NCBI GenBank assembly: GCA_910592205.1
Contig: CAJVPJ010000010.1
Span: 26,747-90,746, forward strand
DNA length: 64,000 nucleotides
From: Paraglomus occultum
Taxonomy: Eukaryota; Glomeromycota; Glomeromycetes; Paraglomerales; Paraglomeraceae
Direction of reading: 5' to 3'
Under the pieces are notes generated by a model. It saw nothing but the letters and a program-made list of their open reading frames with translations. It made no database searches and was not told where the DNA came from. The position numbers and the translations under genes were made by a program. Within the stretch, counting starts at the first letter, position 1. Each line of letters starts with the position of its first letter. Positions 53,845 to 64,000 of the stretch are shown in pieces.

Positions 53845-54744
53845 TCAAGAATTGATGGAAACTTTAAAATCATCACTCACGATGCGCCCGCTATTACATA
53901 TATTATTATTGTCTTTATATCCGTTTGATTGATTATACATTAACATCAAAGCAGCTTTCCTCTGTCGAGCGTATTTTTTCCCCCGCTGTCTTGCCCTTGC
54001 CAGGTCCTTACTAGCTTGCAAATGATGTCTCTCTTGGGCTAATCTAATACTGTTTACTGAGTTCTCTGCTCGCAAGAATTGGAACATTGAAGCGAAAATC
54101 GCTGCTGCTATTAAAAAGGCCGCAAAGTATATATTGGATATGAATATAGGCTTACCGTCACCGGTCTCTTCTTGACCCCACGTATTTACATGCGAATATC
54201 TTGGCGCACTTTTGTAGGACGAATTGTTTCGCGTGGTATCTTTCATAAAAGACGTATCAATCCAGCCTATTCCGTAGCGAAGATAAAGTTCTTTACGTTT
54301 TGGATTACTAAGCAATTCATATGCCTTAACGACATTGCGAAATCTATCTAGAGCAGCGGGGGAATTATGTCCAACTTTATCAGGATGATATTGCTTGACA
54401 AGCTCATAGTAACGCTCCTTCATCTCAGCAGCACTTGCATTATGGGATAAACCAAGCACATCGAATGGAGTTGGGTTGGGTTTGCTCGCTCTCCAACGAT
54501 CAGTTGCGGAGTCAGTACCCTTAGTAGCGTAATATCTGCGAGGGGCTTCATACACTGCCCCGTTGTTTGATGGTGACGTTGATACCAATCGTGCTGAAGT
54601 TAACAAATGCGTGCGACAAAGCGCATAGCTGACTGGGTTCCGTGTATGGCAACCGAACCTAGTTCTGTCACTTATACCTTGTCCAACGTCCCTTTGCAAC
54701 CATTTTGAGGATACACTCAATACTCTATATTTCTGCAAACACAT
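53845..54744 (-). CDS. Mitochondrial J-domain protein (Jid1-like)
   Basis: A single-exon gene of 299 residues. The N-terminal about 75 residues are rich in Arg, Ser and Thr with few acids (RYYATKG near the end), consistent with a mitochondrial presequence. The J domain spans about residues 93-155: PFDVLGLSHNASAAEMKERY, then the invariant HPD in KQYHPDK, then FRNVVKAYELLSNPKRKELY. One membrane helix follows (IYFAAFLIAAAIFASMFQF), and then a basic tail. This layout matches yeast Jid1, an inner-membrane Hsp70 co-chaperone. The HPD motif is intact, so stimulation of Hsp70 ATPase is expected. Confidence 0.85.
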   Translation of the reverse strand: MCLQKYRVLSVSSKWLQRDVGQGISDRTRFGCHTRNPVSYALCRTHLLTSARLVSTSPSNNGAVYEAPRRYYATKGTDSATDRWRASKPNPTPFDVLGLSHNASAAEMKERYYELVKQYHPDKVGHNSPAALDRFRNVVKAYELLSNPKRKELYLRYGIGWIDTSFMKDTTRNNSSYKSAPRYSHVNTWGQEETGDGKPIFISNIYFAAFLIAAAIFASMFQFLRAENSVNSIRLAQERHHLQASKDLARARQRGKKYARQRKAALMLMYNQSNGYKDNNNICNSGRIVSDDFKVSINS

Positions 54745-55656
54745 GGATTAACTAAAAAGTTTACGGTTACCTTGAGAGGGGGCGGGATGTAGATACAGCA
54801 AATCATGTGATTCATGCATAACTAAGCAAACGCTTATGATGGAAAGATATGCAAGTAACGACTAAAGTCTATCGAATTTTAGAAGACGCATGGTCGCAAA
54901 AAAGGAGCTATTAACGAGGCTTGCTACCTATTTTGCATGCATGTGCAATATTCTTAAAACTATAATGAGCGTCCAAAAAACATACCGAAGGTTCGGTCGT
55001 AACCATTCTATATTTTGTATCACCACATGTAGGAACCCCAACATATAATGGAAGGATCGTCATGCAGAACGGAATAAGAGCATATACAAAAATCCACTCG
55101 CTTATTTTTTTAATATTGAGTGACATCTCCCACACACTTTCAATAAGGATTCTATTACATTTGCACAAAACCCTGCTTATCTATGTTTCGACCTATTTCT
55201 CTATTATTAGCGCGATGCGTGCTTATTAACATTATAATTTCGTATCACTTTCTCGGGATGATTCACCAACTTTTCCATTGAATCTGTCGTTCTTCGGAAA
55301 ACCTAAAATTGGCCATGACTACGAACCACTTTAGTGTTTAGACATCCTCAAATGGTTAAATACCCTTTCGTATCCAATAGAGCGCACATTATCTCGTCTT
55401 CTCCGCGATAAGTACGTCGATACAAAGCTCAAAGCTCGCTCCCTCTCGCTTTTTCTGTGGCTTTCCCAACGGAAAAAACAAGAGCAGAGTCGAGAGACGC
55501 AAAAGATAAAAAACAAATAATAATATAAAAATACTCCAATTACTTTCTCATAGTATATACAGATACATTTCTTAAAGCATCCTTTTTTTGCACTTCTTAT
55601 ATACTTCCTTTCCCCTTACCCTTTTCCCCCTCTTTTATATTATTATTATACGTTAT
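54745..55656. other. Divergent upstream region
   Basis: About 900 bases between the divergent J-protein gene and the Ser-rich gene. The last 100 bases before the plus-strand ATG are pyrimidine-rich (about 55,595-55,640), typical of fungal promoters. No gene seen. Confidence 0.45.
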
Positions 55657-57716
55657 ATGTCTCTCCGAAGTGAAATAAGCCACACTCGCCGCGCGAGTAG
55701 TGAATCAGCTTTACTGTTAGAAACTTCAACCAAGTCTGCGGAAAAGGAAAAGAAACACATGACCATCACTACCGCACTGGCGAAATGCCAGGAAGGAGAG
55801 ATAGGCGCTCGACGTGGTAAGCTGTAAATTCCGGTATACAAGAGAAGAGTCTATACCGTATATTACTTTCTAGTGTATTGACTGACGATATCTTTTGATA
55901 AAGCATCGCAACCCAAAGAAAATATTCCTATGAAATGGCAGTTTGATGGTTTGTAAAATAAACGTTCTTCATTTTAGAGTTTGTTTGTTTGAAATACAAT
56001 TCTTATATGAATGATTTTTTTTACATCAAAAGAAATTTATCGGATTCAAGAAGAATACAAAAAATCAGGAAGAGATCTGAGCGAATATCACGGATCAAAT
56101 GGTATGTATAAAACACTTTTACATTCTTGCTATATTTGAATATAACGCATGATGAGTGACTTTCATTATATTATTACACAGAAGGAAGACATTATCGGAC
56201 TCTTTCTCATCCCGCCTCTTACCCAAAACTTTCACAAACAGCCAAACATCAGGAATTAAGGCATCGGCATAGCTCTTCCGAACTTAATGCTCTCAAACGT
56301 AGACCTTCACATAATTATTATTACGGATCCCGATCTGTGATAAATCCATTTCCCCATTTGTCTATGGGCACATACGACCCATACATGATAGATTCAGATG
56401 AGATGCAGAAGAATCGATATGACGAGCTTGGTAAGTCGTTGGTTATTTGTGCAGACTAAGTCTCATTCTTTTTTTTTTTTGGTAAACTTACATGGATAAT
56501 ACTACATTTAGATTTGGATATGGAGCTATTGTGTACCCCAAGATCCGCGGCTTCCATGTTTTCCTCTTCGTCCCTCAGTCCAGTTGTCTTCAGTCCTCAG
56601 CCACTAACACCAATGTCATCAAGTTCACCATGTTATTCTCCCAGTACACCGTATTCCGCTCTCTTCCCGACAGAAAGCGAAGAATATCTAAGAATGCACT
56701 TCCCATTGGACGAGGAACGCTGGCAGCTACTCGTCCAACAACAGCTAGAGAATTCACTTGTTGGATCTGGCTCATACAAACCGAATATTTCTCCGCTCCC
56801 AATGCACGAAGCGACGAGCAAATCGTCAACATCGTCGTACATGAATGATATCTATGCTTCGACACACATGAACTCGGGAAATTTGGCAATGGATCAGACA
56901 CCGCGCACCTTACCGAAGGAACAATGTGTTACTCAGTCTGGAATTCAATTACGTAATTCGCTCCAAGATCCGATTGGAACAAGGACGCGCAAATCTGATG
57001 CGGCTGAGCTGTCGTTACCCACGGATTCTTCTTCACAGACGGGATTTTCATTCTTTTCCCGATCACCAACAACGTCCTTTAACAACGTCTCGATGACTCT
57101 TAATATGGACAAATCGGTTATCAGCGATGACGGAAGATTTAGTCCTTTTAGATCGTACTCTCCAGTACCACTTGGTTCCGGCGAAGATTACTTTAGTACG
57201 TCGAGAAAGAGTTCAAGCGTTAGGCAAAAGTTTGATAGAGAAAATAACGTAGAGTCATTTTCTCGCAATCCTATTTATTCTTCATCCGTTCGTGAACGGG
57301 AACAAGAGACTCTGCGGGCCGGAAATGGATTGTACACCTGTAGACAACCTTTACAACGCTTCGATGATGGGTGGGATACTTATGAGCTTAGAATGGACAT
57401 GGATAGAACACAACATGCTCGAAACTTTGCGAGATCTGAAATGATACCACGACGTCCCCGATATTGTTCATCGAGAACAACCGTTCAAGACCCAGCACTT
57501 ATAAGACGTTCCTCAGAGTCTCAGATCAATTCTATTTATCAAAGACTAAATGACAGTGTGGAAACGCTCGAACGCGCCGAGCCTGTTGATTTCTCCGCTC
57601 AGGCAGAATCCTTTGTCAGTAAAGGAGAGCGACGTTTCCATAATGGATACAATACTCTCATGAACAAAAATAAAATGGACGTGACTAGAAATGGGTTGGC
57701 GCTTGGGGTTATATGA
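55657..57716 (+). CDS. Ser-rich, largely disordered protein of unknown function
   Basis: Four exons join in phase: 55657-55816, 56033-56101, 56182-56430 and 56512-57716, giving 560 residues. The product is rich in Ser, Arg and Tyr, with many SP and TP sites (SPLSPVVFSP-like stretches, CYSPSTPYSALFP) that suit regulation by proline-directed kinases. A short predicted helix, SEEYLRMHFPLDEERWQLLV, lies in exon 4 and may be the only folded or docking segment. A second, INSIYQRLNDSVETLERAEP, is near the C-terminus. I recognise no domain, membrane helix or signal peptide. A scaffold or signalling adaptor is possible but unproven. Confidence 0.78.
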
Positions 57717-58734
57717 ACTAACAGTAGTACTCTATTTAATTTAATAATTTATTAATGTTTCATTTTCTATGTATTTTGTAATGCACGAGCTTGTGAAATT
57801 TCGAATTGCTGCAAGAGGTCTATCAGCTTTTCTTCTCAATAGGGCATGTAATTATTGGGCATATATGGATGGGTTGGTGTGAGTTGTTCATTCTTCAGCT
57901 AATTCTCGTCGACGAGAATTAACTACTATTTATTGCGGGGGGGAATGTAAAGGTGTAGACGTAGTATTTTTAGTTCATAAGCAGTAGACATCCCTGAATA
58001 CATTCTCTCTGCGTGGAAGTGTTCTGTTATAATGCTTTAAGAGAGAATATTGTGACAATAAATTTAATCCACACCTTTGCACCCTTGTTTGGAGCATAGA
58101 AATAGTAACTTGGCTATCTATTTGGGTGATTGATGTCCGTCGATGCGGAATCCTCTCCATTTCTTGGCGTAATACGAGGGGCTCTTGCAAGTGGATCTGT
58201 ATAAACGGCGGATATATAACGATTTGTAAAGCAAAGATGATTCGTAACGAAAAACTAAAGTTGAACTCTAAAACAGTTCTTTAATAATACTTTCTGAGGC
58301 GAAAAAAGGTCGCGGCATAAAATGGTATCTTGTAACGATATTAGTTGATGTAGGCTTAATCGGGAATAAATTTAATTACGATTTATTAGGCACATATGGG
58401 TGACCTTTATCCGACATGTACATAACTATGAAATATAAAAATACACATATATTACAGGGGTAGAAAATAAGTCAAGTCATCTAAGTAGTCTATATTAATA
58501 TATTAAAGCAAAAATGTTACATTGATTTTTTAGTCACATCAATCTCTCCTTTATGTCACAGAGCAGAATGTTCACTTTGTCTAGTTTTATTGCAGTAATT
58601 GAAACTGGCATGCATAGTTGTTTACTGTATAATACGTTCCATATAGACCTATCTTTATATAAAAATATAATAGAAAACTTATTTACGTTAAATCCACCAT
58701 GGAACAAAAAATTATAGCACAATTAGAAGTATTC
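57717..58734. other. Downstream spacer, nothing recognised
   Basis: About 1 kb of AT-rich DNA after the Ser-rich gene. It has a poly-G run at 57,937-57,942 and an AT palindrome near 58,492. No gene seen. Confidence 0.45.
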
Positions 58735-59445
58735 TAAAGAAAGCACAAGGAGAAAAATTGCTCCATACGCTTTTAAAATGAATGATACCGAAATTTTCGA
58801 GGAATATCTAAATCAAGAAAAAATTACCTATAAATTTTACCAAAAACGAAAAATAATTAACCATAAACGAACATTAATGATGAACCAAGAAGGAAACGAA
58901 AACTAGAAGAAACGCAAGGGAAACAAAGTTAACGTAAAGACTCTCTGCCAAAACCATCGATGAGTATAACCTATTCTTTGGTCACATCTAAATTTCGGAA
59001 TTTTTTATCATTGTCATTACCAATAATATTGTCATTATCTATTTTTTTTCACATATAAGTGGTCTACATTTCTCTTCTCTATGTCCATCCAACATCGGAT
59101 AGCCTCAATAGTCTTCTTCCACGGAGTCGTTCGTCGAAGGCAAAAATTTTCTATTGTTGACGCAACGATGGTTTTTTATTTATTTAGCAACTTGGAAATT
59201 TCAAACACCATTTTGTTAAATGAAAATTTTGGTTCCGATTCGGGTTTTTTATCGTATAATTGTCTGAAACCGTTCCACAACATTTCGATATCTGGAAAAT
59301 ATTTTTTGTTCGCTGACGGTTTCGTTTTTGATAATTCTCTGGACTTCATAGTCTTGATTAACATTCCCATGTTGTGGGATTGCCTATAAATTATGTCATT
59401 CAGCAACAGACCGAGAGCGAAGCGAATAAAAAAATTCGCTCGATA
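58735..59445. repeat. Degenerate repeat, copy 2 (partner at 41.7 kb)
   Basis: This is the second copy of the unit at 41,690-42,500. On minus, 59,176-59,406 is still open and reads MLWNGFRQLYDKKPESEPKF and FSFNKMVFEISKLLNK. The equivalent stretch in the 41.7-kb copy is broken. The open frame suggests a real, unidentified gene family inside the repeat. Confidence 0.7.
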
Positions 59446-59883
59446 GATTAAAGGAGTATTATAGGAGTTGACGAATGTGTTTATTGTTCTTAAAGATGTA
59501 TTGTTTCAACGATATTTATTGCGCTGTTGATTTCTGGATAACAAGAAGTTAACCGGGGCTGTTTTATAATAAAGTATCCATTTGCGCGAATTTTTGCGCA
59601 TATGTTATCATTGTATTCAAGATACGCGTTGTCAGAAAATAAATCACCAATTAATAACAACAATTTTAAAAAACCCGCCAAATTTTACGCAATTGCCTTC
59701 GTGACTCAAAAATCTACACATACTGGCCAACAGTATTGATAATTACTAGTAAACCATATTTTCAAAAATTTCAATTTTAGAGTCACAATGTTCGGAAAAA
59801 TATAACGTAAAACTACACGTAATTTAGTACTTTGGTGAAGAAGTAATTTGACAAAGTGGTATCGTGTATATTTGCGTTACAAA
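59446..59883. other. Spacer
   Basis: About 440 AT-rich bases upstream of the ATPase remnant. No feature recognised. Confidence 0.4.
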
Positions 59884-61338
59884 ATGACATTTCTATATAA
59901 AAAACGATTAGTTTGCAAGCTCAGAAATTACTACAACCGAAAACTTGCTAAGTTTAAAAATGCATTTAGTAATGCTGTTCCGGGACTTCATGTCGTTCTA
60001 GGTCCTCCTAGTACTGGATTGGTCCGTGAGGTAACGAGTAAAGGCGATTTCAACCCTCTTTACATCAACTGTCGTGCAGGTCAATTTGACACACACCGGA
60101 GAGGATATATGCTTCAATATCTTTGCAAGTCGAACCATTTTTCAAAAAATATACGGATATCTTTAAAAAGTTATTTGAAAAAGGAGAAGTCAGTTACATG
60201 ATGAATGATATCCAGTAAAAGTTAAGCCATTTGGTATGGATCCATTTAGTAAGAAAGGAATTACTCCTAATGATGTCTGTGAGTTGCTCGATAATGTTAG
60301 TAATGCTCTCCCAAGTTGGACCCATTGGAACGGTTACAATATACCTCCACCCATTTTGGTCATTGATGAAGCAAACAAGTTTAGCCAACTTGAGCAATTC
60401 GGAAGGGGGGGAAATTCTTCTCAAATCAATTCTGGACTGGATGGTGATGAATACAAAAGAAAAGAGATGCTTTCATGTAGTGCTTACCTCTTCCGATTCA
60501 TTCTTTTTTAACTGGATCGTAAATCGTAAGTCCCTTATAATCATATTGATAGCAATGTAAAAAGGTTTATGATTCTCTAATCCGCATTTATTGCCTAGTT
60601 TTGTATATACCACATGCAACCCCATATGTTGTTGGGGATTTGAGCAAGGAAGAAGCTGAAGAATATTTTGAAGTGCAAGTTCTTCCTCGATATGGTATGT
60701 TTTTATTGAGCTCGTCTATTTATATATACTGAGGGCTTATATGACGGTATTTTTATTTAAAAAAGAATGCAAAGAACTCAAAGGCAAATTCGACCATGTC
60801 CGTAAAATGACAGGTACACGAATGTTGATTATTGACAGATATGTTGGAGAATACAAAAATTATGGTGGAAAGTTCAAAGGTACATATCGGATTTTATTTC
60901 TTTTGAAGGAAATGTATTTTGTTAATTAAAAAATATGAAATGGTTTAAACAAATTGTTTTACAGATAGCACATTTTCAGTTTACATATCAAAATATGATA
61001 AGTTGAAACGTGGCCTCTATACTTATACTGAGAGATTGAGACATTCAGATAAGCCCAATCCAGCACTTTGGAAGGATTATGATTTAATCAAAACTATGGA
61101 AGCAATAGTGAAGGCAGAGAATCAGGGATACATTTTAGAAGATGACTTGATTAAAGAAATTGGTTCTGGAAAAGTTGATTCACTTGTAGATTACAATTTT
61201 TTGCACTGTCGACCAACCACACTATTTGCCAATGACATCACTGACCCACCGGATGAAGTAATTTTGACTGCAATGAATCAGCCATCAGTACATGCAATGG
61301 AACATCTCTTATCTAAAGTTTCGCCAAGCAAAAAATAA
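59884..61338 (+). pseudogene. Decayed archaeal-type P-loop ATPase (CRN-associated family)
   Basis: Coherent protein runs in one direction but changes frame repeatedly. The N-terminal part (from ATG 59884) reaches a P-loop region reading VVLGPPSTGLVREV, where the Walker A Lys-Thr pair is missing. A Walker B-like ILVIDEANKFSQLEQ follows at about 60,355, then SSDSFFFNWIVN, YVVGDLSKEEAEEYFE, TGTRMLIIDRYVGEY and a long intact last exon to 61338 (LWKDYDLIKTMEAIVKAENQ). This resembles the ATPase_2/STAND-like NTPases that are numerous beside CRN genes in Glomeromycotina. Frameshifts occur near 60,083, 60,215 and a seven-G run near 60,405. The Walker A loss plus shifts argue for a dead gene. Confidence 0.7.
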
Positions 61339-61476
61339 TTACCATAGTTGAATGTTTCATAATCTTATCACCTCACAGTTTTTAATAGTAGACATTTTTA
61401 CTATTATTGTATCACTTCTCAAGCTTAAATCAAAATAAAATCACTAAATATTTATATTGATTACAGCACATGCACC

Positions 61477-61719
61477 TTATCTATGTATCCAACTTTTTCT
61501 AATCGAAACAGTGTGTTTTATGTTATGTTGGTGGACTCCATCATGATCGAAGTTGAAATGGGAACTACAGACTCCTAACTGACAAAGAGCTTCTCTTCCA
61601 TTTGTCTTAATATTGTTCTCGACTGCATCATAATCAACCTCCCATGTTCCCATTAACTGCTTAATCGGCCGGCATGCATGATCCATACAATAGGTCAACC
61701 TCCCACCAACAATGTCCAT
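61477..61719 (-). other. Fragment of an unknown Cys/His-rich gene family
   Basis: An 80-codon minus frame with DHACRPIKQLMGTWEVDYDA and LCQLGVCSSHFNFDHDGVHQ. Paired Cys and His residues suggest a zinc-binding fragment. It abuts the solo pogo end and is probably part of a mobile or multicopy gene; the family is not identified. Confidence 0.35.
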
Positions 61720-61724
61720 GATGA

Positions 61725-61803
61725 TAGGAAACGAAAAAAACCGTGCAATGCAGAATATGGAGAGTGTGCATAAATGGAGGGTGCTTGAATGGAGAGTTCA
61801 CTG
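61725..61803. mobile_element. Solo pogo-type element end
   Basis: The sequence ending GAGAGTTCACTG, with upstream AACCGTGCAATGCAGAATATGG and CATAAATGGAGGGTG motifs, is the inverted complement of the left 75 bases of the 18,360 pogo element. No matching second end was found in the window. Confidence 0.65.
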
Positions 61804-62229
61804 TAGTTGTTTTGCGGTTACTCCCGTGATCTCCCCTGCCACTAACACCGAGCGCCGCGGCCGCCCACAACATGAATTGTTATACGACGGTGGCGGTGTT
61901 GCAATTCCTATATTTATAAATTAAATATTAGCATTAAGATCAGAACGATACACTACAACAAAGACAGTGACAAAATAAGGCTGCGCAAAAGCACAGGTGA
62001 ATGCACTACTCGAGAGTAGAGGTGAATACACTACCTTTTACTTTGATATATTTATCCATTGGGCGGTTTCGTGCTTGCGATAGCGTTCGTTTCCTATGTG
62101 TTAGGCCTTGAGATGAAGATAATCTTTACACAGGTAAACATGTAGCAATTACTGAACGCTCACATGATTCAGATTTTTCTCAGATATCACATAGCGGGTT
62201 TGGAAACTATAAATGCAGATCATGCAGAT
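61804..62229. other. Spacer between mobile fragments
   Basis: About 425 bases, including a GC-richer stretch around 61,850-61,875. No gene recognised. Confidence 0.4.
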
Positions 62230-62650
62230 CAGTGTGATGATTCAAACTTGATGAGCAACCTTTAGCCTTGATAACTGCATCTGTACGGTTGCAACATTTC
62301 TAGACTAATATTCCTCCATTCCTCTTGAATTGCTCCTGCTTTGTTTGCGGCAGAGGTTTTCGTTTACGTACCTGACGGTCTAAGTGGTTCCAAAGATTCT
62401 CGACCGGATTAAGGTCGGGACTCTGTGCAACCCAATCTAAAACTCGAATACTGTGAGTTGACATCCATCAAGTGCTTTCCAGTTAAATGCGGCTTCTTCT
62501 TTGCAGCATAACATCGAATACCTTTATCGTGTAGGTGTTTTCTAACAGTGGACTATGCGTTTTAGAACCCGTCTATCTCGTTCAGTAAGCGCTTTTGGGC
62601 GCCCAGGACGTTTCTTTGGTGTGGCAGAATGTGTTTTCTTATATCGTCTA
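62230..62650 (-). mobile_element. Tc1-type transposase remnant (minus)
   Basis: On minus, from high to low coordinates: RPGRPKALTERDRRVLKRIV (about 62,560-62,620, the N-terminal DNA-binding hook), then CQLTV and an abrupt jump to SPDLNPVENLWNHLDRQV (about 62,370-62,425), the third catalytic residue region of Tc1 transposases. The middle of the enzyme, including the first two catalytic Asp residues, is deleted. Stops are present. Confidence 0.75.
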
Positions 62651-62762
62651 ATTATTTTATGCTTTAAACAATCGACAAGTAGCAGGAGAACAGAAATTTT
62701 ATTCTATGTAGCGTATTTTATTTGCACGGTAAAAACCTTGTGTGAAATGACGTACAATGTGT

Positions 62763-62783
62763 TAATAATAATAATAATAATAA
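62763..62783. repeat. (TAA)n microsatellite
   Basis: Seven units of a TAA/AAT trinucleotide repeat between the two Tc1-type remnants. Confidence 0.9.
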
Positions 62784-62879
62784 ACAAGAAACGCGTTTGT
62801 TTATTGCCAACGCGACATTATTTACACTAGCTACTAATTAGGTAAACATTTTTTCAGGCATCCCCCGAACCTACCTTAT

Positions 62880-64000
62880 CAGTAACAATGGTTAACTCGC
62901 AACTGGAAGCCCAACGCCAAACAATTCTCCATTATTAACATTTCCCTTCGTATGATCAAGTATAATCTCCAAGATACAGAATCTGTCGAACACAGGAAGG
63001 GAAACGGTCGCCCTTCAAAGATTACACAAACAGTATCTCGCGCTTTCGAACAACATTTGCACCGAAACATGCGCATGGTCAGTTCACGGCCGATATGCGA
63101 CGACGACAACATGACTTACGCTCAAAGAGTGGTATTCCTGCTGACACGCATGTATCGTTTTTCCCAAAACAACGGGATGGAAATTGTGAATCAACGTTTG
63201 ATTTTCTGTATGGAATAGTTAACGGCATGTGCCACTACAACACGGCAACTTGCTTCAAAGGTGCAAACAACACAACAAATATCTATGCTCACTGAACAGC
63301 ACATTGAAGGACGGAAGGCGTGGGCGGAGGCACATTTGCGTGATAATTAGAGCCGTACTATGTTCACTGATGAAACGGCTTTTGATCTTTTTAGAAATAA
63401 GGTCCATCGGTGGCATAAGAGCTCATCCGACGCTTGCCCAAATCGCGCCAGAAAGTGTTGGCGTGGGAGGCATTCCAAAAAGGGAAAGACACCTCTATTT
63501 TGCTTCACTGACATAATGGACGGACTTTTTACGTAAATATATTGCAATCCCAACTGCTCAAAAGACTGAGAAATATATAGCAGCGGCACGCGCACATGCT
63601 GTGCAGGAATTCATAGAAAGATTCGGGGGATATACAATTGATATGTATGCAGGAACTAGTGCTTGCAACAAGATATTACAGTCAGGACAACCTCTCGTCC
63701 ATCTACTCGGAAAGGTATCCCAACAGAATAATATTACTGAAAACGGTTATACTTTAACACTTCAAGTTAAACCTTATCTGAGCAGCACGCAGTGTGGTCA
63801 ATTCGGGTTATTGATTGGCCGTCCAATAACCTGGACATTAATCCCATAGAAAACATGTGGCAAATAGTCAAGAACAATGTTGAAAAACAAACGCCAAACG
63901 ATATCAATGAATGATTGAGGAACGGGACGCAATTTCAGTTGAAACAGTGAATAATTTAGTTTTATCAATGAAAAAGAGATGTGAGCTTATTTTGGAAAAG
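62880..64000 (+). mobile_element. Tc1/mariner transposase pseudogene, runs off the window
   Basis: Plus-strand frames read RKGNGRPSKITQTVSR (about 62,995), WAEAHLRDN, then MFTDETAFDLFRNKVHRWHK (about 63,360, first catalytic Asp) and DWPSNNLDINPIENMWQIVK (about 63,812, the third catalytic region). Several stops and frameshifts lie between. It is a different subfamily from the minus-strand remnant next to it. The right end lies beyond the window. Confidence 0.75.

Noticed and set aside
56492-56901. Overlapping plus and minus open frames of more than 100 codons
   Set aside because: Both are shadows of exon 4 of the Ser-rich gene, whose splice phases match across four exons.

Overview
The window reads as an intron-dense, AT-rich nuclear segment of a fungus. 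Nearly every gene is a spliced fungal or opisthokont housekeeping gene: SPC25, MAD1, UDP-glucose 4-epimerase, CET1-type RNA triphosphatase, an HPC2/ubinuclein subunit, VPS39/VAM6 and a JID1-like J protein. Introns are short GT-AG, often with CTAAC branch points. These genes are interleaved with worn Tc1/mariner and pogo-type transposons, MITEs, a Crinkler (CRN)-type nuclease-like gene and a decayed archaeal-type ATPase gene. That mixture best fits an early-diverging, Mucoromycota-like fungus, most likely an arbuscular mycorrhizal (Glomeromycotina) species. The lineage call is inference. All gene models were built by hand from splice signals and reading phase.

Layout. 0-5 kb: a small two-repeat Myb/SANT gene, then about 3.5 kb of AT-rich DNA with no convincing gene. 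4.9-15.6 kb: one giant gene (about 3,300 residues) made of serial ASH/MSP-like beta-sandwich repeats. 16-17.1 kb: SPC25 (minus). 17.1-20.3 kb: a transposon graveyard with a 529-bp pogo derivative and a Tc1/mariner remnant. 20.4-21.9 kb: GALE (minus) with an unusual N-terminal extension. 23.1-26.8 kb: MAD1 (plus), convergent with CET1 (27.1-28.6 kb, minus). CET1 is divergent from HPC2/ubinuclein (28.8-31.2 kb, plus) across a 222-bp shared promoter. 31.9-33.1 kb: an unrecognised 372-residue protein. 35.9-40.3 kb: VPS39 (minus).

40-48 kb is an accessory island. It holds one copy of a degenerate repeat, a 262-bp MITE directly upstream of a 434-residue CRN-type gene, a decayed transposase-like gene, a MITE with perfect 29-bp terminal repeats, and a frameshifted mitochondrial ribosomal protein uS8 copy. 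48.4-57.7 kb returns to ordinary genes: a multipass membrane protein, a zinc-type alcohol dehydrogenase, a J-domain protein and a Ser-rich disordered protein. 57.7-64 kb is accessory again: a second copy of the repeat from 41.7 kb, an ATPase pseudogene that lost its Walker A lysine, a solo pogo end and two opposing Tc1/mariner remnants.

The intact genes act in mitosis (SPC25, MAD1, possibly the ASH protein), mRNA capping and chromatin (CET1, HPC2), vacuolar fusion (VPS39), sugar nucleotide metabolism (GALE) and mitochondria (J protein). No operons, CRISPR arrays, rRNA or tRNA genes were seen.
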